Assembly: GCA_946479205.1 (NCBI GenBank)
Contig: CAMLFJ010000072.1
Location: 1 to 9,985 of the forward strand
DNA length: 9,985 nucleotides
Direction: 5' to 3'
Source: an uncultured bacterium
GTDB taxonomy: Bacteria > Methylomirabilota > Methylomirabilia > Rokubacteriales > CSP1-6
Below, piece after piece: positions 1 to 8,722 of the stretch (the stretch's first letter is position 1; each line of letters starts with the position of its first letter). A model generated the notes under the pieces. That model was not told where the DNA came from, did not search any database, and was given only the letters and a program-made list of their open reading frames with translations. The position numbers and the translations under genes were made by a program.

Positions 1-665
1 TAGATGCCCAGCTTGTCGGCGATCGCGTCGAGCCGGTCCACCTCGTAGTCGGGCGTCACGTCCAGCTCCTCGGCGGGCGCGTTGGCGCGGTTGCACCAGC
101 AGGTCCGGAAGCCGAAGGCGACGGCGCCGGCCACGTCCCACCCATTCGAGGACACGAAGAGGATCTCGCCCGGCTCCACCCCGAGGGCGAGCGGCGCCAG
201 CTCGTAGACGCGCGGCGACGGCTTGTAGACCGCGACCGTGTCCACCGACAGCACGTGGGCGAAGACGCCGTCGAGACCGCTCGAGCGCACCGCGCTCTCC
301 AGCATGCGCGGCGAGCCGTTCGAGAGGATGGCCAGCGGGGTGCCGGCCAGCGCCCGGAGGGCCCCCGGCACCTCCGGGAAGGGCAGGAGCGTGAGGTAGG
401 CGTCCATCAGCGTCTCCACCTGCGCCTCGGTGGCGGTGATCCCGAGCCGCCGGATCGCGTAGCGCAGGGCCTGGCCGGTCACCACCCAGAAGTCCTCGTA
501 GTGGCCCATCAGGGAGCGTAGCCACGTGTACTCGAGCTGCTTCTGGCGCCAGAGGAGCGAGAGGGCCAGCGGGTCGGGGGTGATCACCCGCGCGGCGTCC
601 ACGGTGGAGTGGACGTCGAAGAGCGTGCCGTAGGCGTCGAAGACGAGGGCGCGCGGTCGCGCCAT
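1..665 (-). CDS. Haloacid dehalogenase type II (L-2-haloacid dehalogenase), 3' end outside window
   Basis: HAD-superfamily hydrolase of the type that removes halide from L-2-haloacids to give D-2-hydroxyacids; cytoplasmic. Reading from ATG at 665, 221 codons are visible without a stop. The next codon begins TA and could be the stop, since the family is about 220-235 residues. Residues matching the L-2-haloacid dehalogenase active site are all present: nucleophile Asp10 in FDAYGTLFD, Arg40 in LLWRQK, Ser115-Asn116 in LSNGSPRML, Lys148 in VYKPSPRVYE, and Ser172/Asn174/Asp177 in VSSNGWDVAGA. TCWCNR (188-193) corresponds to the usual TCWxNR strand. The start lies one base after the stop of the upstream carboxypeptidase (TGAGATG) with no separate ribosome site, so translation is probably coupled. 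The family assignment is firm. The true substrate is inference, because many genomic members have not been shown to dehalogenate. Confidence 0.9.
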   Translation of the reverse strand, partial: MARPRALVFDAYGTLFDVHSTVDAARVITPDPLALSLLWRQKQLEYTWLRSLMGHYEDFWVVTGQALRYAIRRLGITATEAQVETLMDAYLTLLPFPEVPGALRALAGTPLAILSNGSPRMLESAVRSSGLDGVFAHVLSVDTVAVYKPSPRVYELAPLALGVEPGEILFVSSNGWDVAGAVAFGFRTCWCNRANAPAEELDVTPDYEVDRLDAIADKLGI

Positions 666-666
666 C

Positions 667-1602
667 TCAGCCGGCGCCCGGCAGTCCCGCGCGCGGTCGG
701 CGCTCGCCCGGCCGCCGCGGAGCCACGGGAGCCTTGCGCTTCACCGCCGGGGCCGCCGGCGGGGGCGCGACCTCGAGGCCGGTCTCGTAGAAGCCATAGC
801 GGAGCACGGTCTTCGCGTCACGGAACGAGAGGCTGCGGGTCTGCGAGCCCAGCACGATCAGCACGAAGTGCTGCTCCGACTTCCAGGCGGAGATGGCCAG
901 GTTGTAGCCCGCCTCCCGCGTGAACCCGGTCTTGAGCGCCTGGACGCCGCCCGGATCCTGGAAGAGTGGGATGCGGCGGCTGTAGACGCGCCCGCGGTAG
1001 ACGAAGGTGGCGCCGCCCAGCAGCGGGCGCGACGAGGGATAGTCGTCGAGCAGGCGCTGGGTCAGCCGGGCCAGGTCCTCGGCGGTGCTGCGCTGCGCGG
1101 GATCGGGCAGGCCGTGGGCGTTGGCGAAGTGCGTGCGGGTGAGCCCCAGCTCCTCGGCCTTGGCGTTCATGGCCGCCACGAAGGCCTCCTCGGTGCCACC
1201 CAGGTGCTCGGCCACCGCGGTGGCCGCGTCGTTCGCGGAGGCGATGGCCACGCCCTCGAGCAGCGTGCGCAGCGGCACCGACTCGCCGTTCTTGAGTCCC
1301 ATCCGATAGCGCGGGGTGACGGACGCGCGGTGGCTCACCAGCACCGGATCCTCCCACTGGGCGCGCCCGGCGTCGAGCGCCTCGCAGGCGAGGTAGAGGG
1401 TCATGAGCTTGACGAGGCTCGCGGGGGCGTGGTCCTCCGCGGGCTTCTTCGCGTAGAGCACGCGGCCCTGGGTGTCGAGGAGCAGGACGGACTCCGCGCT
1501 CAGCGCGAGCGGCCGGCTATTCGGGCTGGTGGTCTGAGCGGGAGCCGGCGCTGCGACGAGCCAACATGCCGCGGTGAAGGCGAGGACGGAGATGGCGCGC
1601 AC
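667..1602 (-). CDS. D-alanyl-D-alanine carboxypeptidase (peptidase S11, DacA/DacF-like)
   Basis: Penicillin-binding serine DD-carboxypeptidase that trims the terminal D-Ala from peptidoglycan stem peptides in the periplasm. The 311-residue product starts with GTG and has a Sec signal peptide (hydrophobic residues about 4-20, likely cleavage near APAPAQ at 20-23). All three catalytic motifs are in order: SLVK at 62-65 (nucleophile Ser62, Lys65), SAN at 122-124 and KTG at 224-226. The catalytic domain ends near residue 278. Instead of the beta-rich domain and amphipathic membrane anchor of PBP5 there is a tail of about 35 residues rich in Pro, Arg and Lys. It lies 47 bases after HU and one base before the dehalogenase, all on one strand. 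A TAAGAT hexamer ending 7 bases before the GTG could drive a leaderless transcript. The family call is secure; which dac paralogue it represents is not. Confidence 0.95.
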   Translation of the reverse strand: MRAISVLAFTAACWLVAAPAPAQTTSPNSRPLALSAESVLLLDTQGRVLYAKKPAEDHAPASLVKLMTLYLACEALDAGRAQWEDPVLVSHRASVTPRYRMGLKNGESVPLRTLLEGVAIASANDAATAVAEHLGGTEEAFVAAMNAKAEELGLTRTHFANAHGLPDPAQRSTAEDLARLTQRLLDDYPSSRPLLGGATFVYRGRVYSRRIPLFQDPGGVQALKTGFTREAGYNLAISAWKSEQHFVLIVLGSQTRSLSFRDAKTVLRYGFYETGLEVAPPPAAPAVKRKAPVAPRRPGERRPRAGLPGAG

Positions 1603-1609
1603 TGACCCT

Positions 1610-1615
1610 ATCTTA
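1610..1615 (-). promoter_or_regulatory. Possible -10 element for the carboxypeptidase gene
   Basis: On the minus strand TAAGAT (4 of 6 to TATAAT) ends 7 bases before the GTG start at 1602. That spacing would put the transcription start at or next to the start codon. No convincing -35 is seen 16-18 bases upstream, so this is weak. Read-through from the HU promoter is an alternative source of transcription. Confidence 0.25.
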
Positions 1616-1649
1616 CCGGCAGGGCCAATTTGGCGAGCAGAGAAAAACC

Positions 1650-1922
1650 CTAACGGACCGCGCGCTTGAGCTCCTTCGAGGGCTTGAAGCGCGGCGTCCG
1701 GCCGCCCGCCACATGCATCGGCTGGCCGGTGCGCGGGTTCTTCCCCTTGCGCGGCTTGCGCCGGGTCACCGAGAAAGTGCCGAAGCCCACGAGGGTCACC
1801 GGCTGGCCGCGCTTGAGCGAGATGCGCACCGATTCGAGGAAGGCGCGCAGCGCGCGATCGGCGCCCGCCTTGGTCCAGCCGCTGGACGCGGCCATCGCGG
1901 TCACGAGGTCAACCCGGCTCAT
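1650..1922 (-). CDS. HU/IHF-family DNA-binding protein
   Basis: Small nucleoid-associated protein of 90 residues, the normal length of HU. It would act as a dimer that bends DNA. The N-terminal helical part (1-40) carries the dimer core. VGFGTFSV (45-52) matches the HU/IHF signature, followed by the basic beta arm with KGKNPRTGQ (59-67), where Pro63 is the DNA-intercalating proline. The C-terminus FKPSKELKRAV fits the family helix. The arm is very basic (RRKPRKGK). The ATG at 1922 matches the usual HU N-terminus, although no Shine-Dalgarno precedes it. The gene is divergent from the glutaredoxin-like gene (55 bases between start codons) and is the first of three genes on this strand. Whether it is HU or an IHF subunit cannot be settled from sequence alone; HU is more likely. 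Confidence 0.94.
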   Translation of the reverse strand: MSRVDLVTAMAASSGWTKAGADRALRAFLESVRISLKRGQPVTLVGFGTFSVTRRKPRKGKNPRTGQPMHVAGGRTPRFKPSKELKRAVR

Positions 1923-1934
1923 CTGCGGAGGCGG

Positions 1935-1964
1935 ATGCTAGCAAACCGGACGTTGGAGCGTCAA
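1935..1964 (-). promoter_or_regulatory. Sigma70-like promoter for the HU gene
   Basis: On the minus strand, TTGACG (1964-1959, 5 of 6 to TTGACA) is followed after 18 bases by TAGCAT (1940-1935, 4 of 6 to TATAAT). Transcription would begin near 1928, about six bases before the ATG at 1922. That leaves virtually no 5' leader and agrees with the lack of a ribosome-binding site. Confidence 0.5.
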
Positions 1965-1977
1965 GGACGAGAATGGT

Positions 1978-2232
1978 ATGGTGGACGCCCCGGTGAAAAA
2001 GGCCCTGCTCTTCACGATGGAAGGCAATAGCGACGGCGAAGCCGCCCTGGCATTTCTCCAGACCCGTGGGGTGGCGGTCGACGTGCGCGACGTGGGGAAG
2101 GACCCGGAGGCGAGCCTCGATCTCTTCGCCCGCGCCGGGCGCCTCGGCGTGCCCACCGTCGTCATCGGCGACCGCGTTTTCGACGGTTTCGGCGTGCACC
2201 GCGAGGAGATCGAGGGCCTCCTGCGGGAGTGA
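1978..2232 (+). CDS. Glutaredoxin-fold protein lacking the active-site cysteines
   Basis: Protein of 84 residues resembling small glutaredoxins along its whole length. It has a first strand and active-site loop KALLFTMEGNSDGEAALAFL (8-27), a second strand VAVDVRDV with KDPEA after it, and the conserved cis-proline segment GVPTVVIGDRVFDGFG (about 57-72). Where glutaredoxins have YTxPxCPYC, this protein has FTMEGNSDG, so both positions of the CxxC are replaced (N and G). There is no cysteine anywhere in the protein. Thiol-disulfide chemistry by the normal mechanism is therefore excluded; a binding, scaffold or regulatory role is possible but unproven. AAGGA at 1963-1967, ten bases before the ATG at 1978, supports this start. 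The gene stands alone, divergent from HU and followed by the separate hppA promoter. The fold assignment is good and the function is unknown. Confidence 0.8.
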   Translation: MVDAPVKKALLFTMEGNSDGEAALAFLQTRGVAVDVRDVGKDPEASLDLFARAGRLGVPTVVIGDRVFDGFGVHREEIEGLLRE

Positions 2233-2274
2233 GCCTGCGCCCGCGGTGGCCGCGTCGACCCTCGCCGCGCTGAA

Positions 2275-2304
2275 TTGACGGGCGCGGGCCGCGTGGGGTA
2301 TAAC
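2275..2304 (+). promoter_or_regulatory. Sigma70-like promoter for hppA
   Basis: TTGACG (2275-2280) and TATAAC (2299-2304), each 5 of 6 to consensus, are separated by 18 bases in the gap between the glutaredoxin-like gene and hppA. Transcription would start near 2311, giving a leader of about 83 bases. It is the best-matching promoter in the window and is consistent with strong hppA expression. Confidence 0.65.
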
Positions 2305-2357
2305 CGCAAGCTGGGCTTGCGGTCCTCCGTGCCGTCCTGACCCAACTCATCGAAACC

Positions 2358-2380
2358 GGCTCAACGAACTGGCTCAACGA
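2358..2380 (+). repeat. Short direct repeat in the hppA leader
   Basis: GGCTCAACGA occurs at 2358-2367 and again at 2371-2380, a 13-base period. The second copy ends inside the hppA ribosome-binding site (GAGGAG, 2379-2384, nine bases before the ATG). The repeat is exact over ten bases. Its role, if any, is unknown. Confidence 0.6.
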
Positions 2381-2393
2381 GGAGATTCGGACT

Positions 2394-4901
<2,508 letters not shown>

Positions 4902-4913
4902 GCGCCCACGAAG

Positions 4914-4920
4914 AAGGAGG
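4914..4920 (+). promoter_or_regulatory. Ribosome-binding site deciding the start of the small coiled-coil gene
   Basis: AAGGAGG, close to a perfect Shine-Dalgarno, ends 7 bases before the ATG at 4928. An ATG directly abutting it at 4921 is in another frame, gives no protein-like sequence and is too close to be used. The site therefore selects 4928. Confidence 0.85.
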
Positions 4921-4927
4921 ATGGCCC

Positions 4928-5194
4928 ATGGATCGGTCGAGCGTATTCGGATCCCTGCTGGCGCTCCTGATCGGCCTGGCCATCGGCGCGGCCGCCCTGA
5001 GCTGGTGGGAGGGCGGTCGCCAGAGCGCGGAGATCGAGACCCTGAAGGTGCGTCTGGCCGACGAGCGGGGTCAGGTGCAGGCCAAGGTCAAGCAGCTCAC
5101 CGATGAGCTCAACAGCGAGAAGCAGCGCCGCGAGGCGCTCGAGCAGGTGGTGCAGCAGGCCCAGGAGAAGGCCCAGAGCGGCAAGCGGAAGTAG
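4928..5194 (+). CDS. Small membrane-anchored coiled-coil protein, unknown function
   Basis: An 88-residue protein with no recognised family. Residues 6-26 form one hydrophobic, Gly/Ala-rich segment that ends at a Trp-Trp pair (26-27) and looks like an uncleaved membrane anchor. Residues 35-83 are highly charged and rich in Glu, Gln, Lys and Arg. Hydrophobic positions in that region (Ile36, Leu39, Leu43, Val50, Val54, Leu57, Leu61, Leu71, Val74) suit a single long coiled coil. The tail is basic (GKRKK-like ending, SGKRK). The gene begins 26 bases after hppA behind a strong ribosome site and has no promoter of its own that I can see, so it is probably cotranscribed with hppA. An accessory or assembly role for the pyrophosphatase is conceivable but rests only on position. 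That the gene is real is well supported; its function is unknown. Confidence 0.82.
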   Translation: MDRSSVFGSLLALLIGLAIGAAALSWWEGGRQSAEIETLKVRLADERGQVQAKVKQLTDELNSEKQRREALEQVVQQAQEKAQSGKRK

Positions 5195-5229
5195 CCGCGC
5201 GCCGCTCCCGCAACGAGTCCGAAGCTTGC

Positions 5230-5259
5230 AGGCGGAGCCCCGCCCCAGCCCGTCCGCCT
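5230..5259 (+). repeat. Inverted repeat between the coiled-coil gene and the binding-protein gene
   Basis: AGGCGGA (5230-5236) and TCCGCCT (5253-5259) are perfect 7-base complements around a 16-base GC-rich loop. No T-run follows, so it is not a standard intrinsic terminator. The right arm touches a TTGACG that may be a -35 element. It could be chance in GC-rich DNA. Confidence 0.3.
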
Positions 5260-5288
5260 TGACGCGGGCCGCGCGGCTGACGCAGGAT
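5259..5288 (+). promoter_or_regulatory. Weak candidate promoter for the peptide-importer operon
   Basis: TTGACG (5259-5264) with CAGGAT (5283-5288) after 18 bases, in the 151-base gap before the importer genes. The -35 is good and the -10 is poor (3 of 6). The same -35 hexamer and spacer length occur at the HU and hppA promoters, which adds some weight. Confidence 0.3.
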
Positions 5289-5332
5289 GAGCCCCGGGTC
5301 GTGAGCCGAGTGGTGCGGTGCCCTGGTCCCCC

Positions 5333-5340
5333 AGGAGGAG
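5333..5340 (+). promoter_or_regulatory. Ribosome-binding site deciding the start of the family 5 binding protein
   Basis: AGGAGGAG ends five bases before the ATG at 5346, directly before a typical signal peptide. The same frame is open back to 5103, but that upstream part overlaps the coiled-coil gene and has no protein character. 5346 is therefore the start. Confidence 0.85.
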
Positions 5341-5345
5341 ACTCG

Positions 5346-6947
5346 ATGCGTCCAGCGCGGTCCTCGAAGTGGCTGCCCCTCGCCCTCGTCGCGCTGGTCT
5401 CGCTGGTCCCCGGCGCGCCGGGGATCCGTCCCGCCGCCGCCCAGGGTGGCGGCACGCTGGTCGTCGGGCTCGACCAGGAGCCGCCGACCCTCGACCCGCA
5501 CGCCTCGCCCTCCGCGGTCACCTACCAGATCATCGCGTCGGTGGCCGAGAACCTGCTCTACCGGGGGCCCGACGGAAAGCTCGTGCCGTGGCTCGCCGAG
5601 TCCTGGACCGTCGCGCGCGACGGCCGCAGCGTCACCTTCAAGCTGCGCCGCGACGTGAAGTTCCACGACGGCACCGCCTTCAACGCCGACGCGGTCAAGT
5701 TCAACTTCGACCGCATCGTGGATCCGAAGTTCAAGGCGGGCGGCTCCCGCGCCGCGCTCGGGAGCTACGCGGGGTCGAAGGTGCTGGACGAGTTCACGGT
5801 GCAGGTGCTCTTCGAGACCCCGTATTCGCCGTTCCTCAACTCGGTGGCGTCCGGGGTCCTGTCCATGGTCTCGCCGAAGGCGGTGCGCGACAGCGGCGAT
5901 CTGGTCCACACGCGCCCGGTGGGCACCGGCCCGTTCATGATGAAGGACTACGTGGCCAAGGACCACGCCACGATGATCCGCTTCCCGGGGTACGCGCGGA
6001 AGGCGCCGTGGAGCGACCGGAGCGGCCCCGCCCTGCTCGAGACGGTGGTGTGGAAGTTCATCCCGGAGCCGGGGACGCGGGTGACCACCCTGGAGAGCGG
6101 CGAGACCCAGGGCATCTACCTCGTGCCCGCGCAGTCGCTGCCCCGCCTCGAGAAGGACCCCGGCATCCGCGTCGAGAAGCTGCCGTGGCCGGGCGTGCCC
6201 AGGATCTGGCTGCTCAACACCACGAAGGCCCCCTTCGACGACGTGCGGGTGCGCCGGGCGGTCAACTTCGCGGTGGACAAGGACGCGTTCCTCGCCACCG
6301 TGTACCGGGGCACCGGGCTCAAGGCCTTCGCCCCGCTCACCGCGGTGATGCTCGACGATCCGGCGCTACGCCAGGCCTACCCGTTCGATCCCGAGAAGGC
6401 CAAGGCGCTGCTGGGCGAGTCGGGCTGGGTCCCCGGCGCCGACGGCATCCGCGCCAAGGGCGGCCAGCGGCTCGAGATCGTGCTCAACGCCATCGAGTAC
6501 GGCGGCGGCGCGGACCCCACCGCGCAGCTCATCCAGTCCTCGCTTCGCGACGTGGGCATCGACCTGAAGATCAAGGCCCAGGCCCGGCCCCCGTGGTACG
6601 AGGACAACTACCGCTGCGCCACCCACGGGCCGGTGATGTTCCTGCGCTCCATCGACCCCGACGGGCTGTGGTCGCTCTTCCACTCCTCGCTGGTGGGCGC
6701 CAACTTCAACTGGTCGTGCGCGAAGAACGCCAAGCTCGACGAGATGCTCGCGTCGGGCCGGCGCGAGTCGGATCCGGCCAAGCGGCGCGCAATCTACTTG
6801 GCCATCGAGAAGCTCGCGCTCGACGAGGCGCTCACGGTGCCGCTGGTGGACGAGCTGGCGGTGTGGGCCTTCCGCACCCCGGTGCAGGGCGTCAAGTACA
6901 ACTTCAACGCCTACCCGGTCCTGAGCGACACGATGATCCGCCGCTAG
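5346..6947 (+). CDS. ABC transporter substrate-binding protein, family 5 (peptide/nickel type)
   Basis: Periplasmic binding protein of a DppABC/OppABC-like importer; it would deliver di- or oligopeptides or a similar solute to the permeases encoded next. It has 533 residues, typical for the family. A signal peptide covers about 1-32 (hydrophobic 10-21, cleavage near AAAQ at 30-33), with no lipobox cysteine. Mature sequence opens TLVVGLDQEPPTLDP (37-51). The classic family signature runs from LVPWLAESW (79-87) through FKLRRDVKFHDGTAF (98-112) to VKFNFDRI. FDDVRVRRAVNFAVDKDAF (297-315) is another conserved block. Only two cysteines remain after export, Cys424 and Cys458, and they could form a disulfide. 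The permease gene begins 22 bases downstream. Substrate cannot be told from sequence: family members carry peptides, nickel, glutathione, sugars and opines. Confidence 0.94.
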   Translation: MRPARSSKWLPLALVALVSLVPGAPGIRPAAAQGGGTLVVGLDQEPPTLDPHASPSAVTYQIIASVAENLLYRGPDGKLVPWLAESWTVARDGRSVTFKLRRDVKFHDGTAFNADAVKFNFDRIVDPKFKAGGSRAALGSYAGSKVLDEFTVQVLFETPYSPFLNSVASGVLSMVSPKAVRDSGDLVHTRPVGTGPFMMKDYVAKDHATMIRFPGYARKAPWSDRSGPALLETVVWKFIPEPGTRVTTLESGETQGIYLVPAQSLPRLEKDPGIRVEKLPWPGVPRIWLLNTTKAPFDDVRVRRAVNFAVDKDAFLATVYRGTGLKAFAPLTAVMLDDPALRQAYPFDPEKAKALLGESGWVPGADGIRAKGGQRLEIVLNAIEYGGGADPTAQLIQSSLRDVGIDLKIKAQARPPWYEDNYRCATHGPVMFLRSIDPDGLWSLFHSSLVGANFNWSCAKNAKLDEMLASGRRESDPAKRRAIYLAIEKLALDEALTVPLVDELAVWAFRTPVQGVKYNFNAYPVLSDTMIRR

Positions 6948-6969
6948 GGGCGCGGCGGCGGGCCGACAC

Positions 6970-7893
6970 GTGCTGACCTACGTCGGCCGGCGGATCCTCG
7001 CGATCGTCCCGGTCCTGTTCGGGGTCACGCTGGCCGTCTTCAGCATGCTCTTCCTGGTGCCGGGCGATCCGGTCAAGATCATGCTCGCCGAGTTCGTCAC
7101 CACGCCCGACCAGATCGCCCAGATGCGGGCGCAGCTCCATCTCGACGAGCCGGTGCTCAAGCAGTACGGCCGCTTCGTGGGCAACGCGCTGCGCGGCGAC
7201 CTCGGGATCTCGATCCGGAGCCGCCGGCCGGTCGCGGCCGAGATCACCGAGAACATCGGCAGCACCGGCCAGCTCGCCCTGGCCAGCATGCTGGTCGCGA
7301 TCGGCCTCGGGGTGCCGCTGGGCCTGCTCGCCGCGCTCGGGCGCAACTCCTGGCTCGACGTGGCCGCGATGGGGGTGGCGCTGCTCGGGGTGGCCATGCC
7401 GAGCTTCTGGCTCGGCCTGCTGCTGATCTTCGTGTTCTCCCTGCACCTCGGCTGGCTCCCGGCCACCGGCGGCGGCGACCTCCTCCATCTCGTCATGCCC
7501 AGCGTGGCGCTCGGGATGATCGCGGCCGCGATCATCGCCCGGCTCACCCGCTCGAGCATGCTCGAGGTGCTCGGGCAGGACTACGTGCGGACCGCGCGGG
7601 CCAAGGGGCTCGGGGGCTGGAGCGTGATCGTGCGCCACGCGCTGCGGAACGCCCTGATCCCGGTGGTGACCGTCTTCGGCCTGCAGTTCGGGAACCTGCT
7701 GGCCGGCGCGGTGATCGTGGAGACCGTGTTCAGCCGCCCGGGGCTCGGCCGGCTGATCGTGGGCGGCATCCTGGCCAAGGACTTCCCGCTGGTGCAGGGG
7801 ACCGTGCTGTTCGTGGCCGCCACCTACGTGCTGATCAACGTCGTGGTCGACGTGGCCTACGCCTACGTCGACCCGCGGATCCGGATCGGATGA
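6970..7893 (+). CDS. ABC transporter permease, DppB/OppB type
   Basis: First inner-membrane permease of the importer; 307 residues, normal for DppB. It starts with GTG at 6970, giving MLTYVGRRILAIVPVLFGVT, the usual N-terminus of this family, and FLVPGDP (28-34) follows the first membrane helix. Several further hydrophobic helices lie at about 100-123, 132-160, 176-192, 228-252 and 275-297. The cytoplasmic EAA loop that docks with the ATPase is at about 205-228 (YVRTARAKGLGG, then RHALRNA). The C-terminus is the typical VAYAYVDPRIR. No strong ribosome site precedes the GTG, so translation probably depends on the upstream gene. Its stop overlaps the start of the second permease by four bases (ATGA). 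The role as heterodimer partner of the next permease is established for the family; the substrate is unknown. Confidence 0.95.
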   Translation: MLTYVGRRILAIVPVLFGVTLAVFSMLFLVPGDPVKIMLAEFVTTPDQIAQMRAQLHLDEPVLKQYGRFVGNALRGDLGISIRSRRPVAAEITENIGSTGQLALASMLVAIGLGVPLGLLAALGRNSWLDVAAMGVALLGVAMPSFWLGLLLIFVFSLHLGWLPATGGGDLLHLVMPSVALGMIAAAIIARLTRSSMLEVLGQDYVRTARAKGLGGWSVIVRHALRNALIPVVTVFGLQFGNLLAGAVIVETVFSRPGLGRLIVGGILAKDFPLVQGTVLFVAATYVLINVVVDVAYAYVDPRIRIG

Positions 7894-8717
7894 GCGCGGC
7901 GGCCGGCCTGGTACGCCAGCGCGGCGCCCTGATCGGGCTCGTGATCCTGGCCGTCCTCGCGACCATGGCGGTGGCGGCGCCCTGGCTCAGCCCGCGCGAT
8001 CCGATCCGGACCGCGGCCCGCGAGGCCCTGCAGCCGCCGGGTGGTCGCTTCGTGCTCGGGAGCGATCAGTTCGGGCGCGACGTGGCGAGCCGGGTGCTCC
8101 ACGGGGCCCGGATCTCGCTGCTGGTCGGCGTGATCTCGGTCTCGATCGCGGTGGGCCTCGGCGCGCCCCTCGGGCTCGTGTCGGGCTACTACGGCGGCCG
8201 CCTCGACGCGCTGATCATGCGGGTGATGGACGTGATGCTGGCCTTCCCGGGCATTCTCCTGGCGCTCGCGATCGTGAGTGTCCTCAGCCCGGGGCTCGGC
8301 AACGTGATGATCGCGGTCGGCCTGTCGGCGGTGCCCGGCTACGCTCGTCTCGTGCGGGCAACCGTCCTCTCCGCGCGCGAGCACCTCTACGTGGAGGCGG
8401 CCCGCGCGCTGGGCGGCCGCGACGGGGGCATCCTGGTGCGCGACATCCTGCCGAATGTGATCGCCCCGCTCATCGTCACCGCCACCCTGGGCCTGGGCGG
8501 AGCGATCCTCTCGGCGGCCGCGCTCAGCTTTCTCGGGCTGGGCAGCCAGCCGCCCCAGCCGGAGTGGGGCCGCATGCTCAGCGAGGGGCGCGACTACCTG
8601 CGCGAGGCGTGGTGGATCTCGACGTTTCCCGGCCTCAGTATCCTGTTAACCGTGCTCGCGATGAACCTGGTCGGCGACGGGCTGCGGGACGTCCTCGACC
8701 CGCGGCTCGAGACGTGA
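7890..8717 (+). CDS. ABC transporter permease, DppC/OppC type
   Basis: Second permease of the importer; 275 residues, normal for DppC. A first membrane helix (about 13-31) is followed by the family hallmark LGSDQFGRDVASRVLHGAR (57-75). The EAA loop is at about 167-190 (YVEAARALGGRD, then LPNVIAP). The conserved FLGLGSQPPQPEWGRML (214-230) and a C-terminal NLVGDGLRDVLDPR (259-272) complete the match. The start overlaps the stop of the B permease as ATGA, so translational coupling is likely. It forms the membrane channel with that permease and needs two ATPases (DppD/DppF) to work, but none is encoded next to it. The following gene is a second, unrelated binding protein five bases away. Confidence 0.95.
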   Translation: MSAAAGLVRQRGALIGLVILAVLATMAVAAPWLSPRDPIRTAAREALQPPGGRFVLGSDQFGRDVASRVLHGARISLLVGVISVSIAVGLGAPLGLVSGYYGGRLDALIMRVMDVMLAFPGILLALAIVSVLSPGLGNVMIAVGLSAVPGYARLVRATVLSAREHLYVEAARALGGRDGGILVRDILPNVIAPLIVTATLGLGGAILSAAALSFLGLGSQPPQPEWGRMLSEGRDYLREAWWISTFPGLSILLTVLAMNLVGDGLRDVLDPRLET

Positions 8718-8722
8718 GCGGC

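Noticed and set aside
868..1605. A plus-strand open frame of 245 codons opposite the carboxypeptidase
   Set aside because: It is the antisense of a gene with three intact catalytic motifs, has no ribosome site and resembles no known family.
1625..1652. A possible terminator between HU and the carboxypeptidase (a GGTTTTTC run on the minus strand)
   Set aside because: The T-run directly follows the HU stop and is not preceded by a GC-rich hairpin, so it does not meet the pattern of an intrinsic terminator.
5103..5345. An N-terminal extension of the family 5 binding protein by 81 residues
   Set aside because: It overlaps the coiled-coil gene, lacks protein character, and would bury a good signal peptide that starts at 5346 behind AGGAGGAG.
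5318..6976. A 552-codon plus-strand frame overlapping the binding-protein gene
   Set aside because: It is composed almost wholly of Arg, Gly, Ala, Pro and His with no recognisable domain: a shadow of the real gene in another frame.
8564..8722. An upstream start for the ABC_sub_bind protein, overlapping the C permease
   Set aside because: The twin-arginine leader begins at the ATG at 8723. The upstream 53 residues are a shadow of the DppC-type gene.
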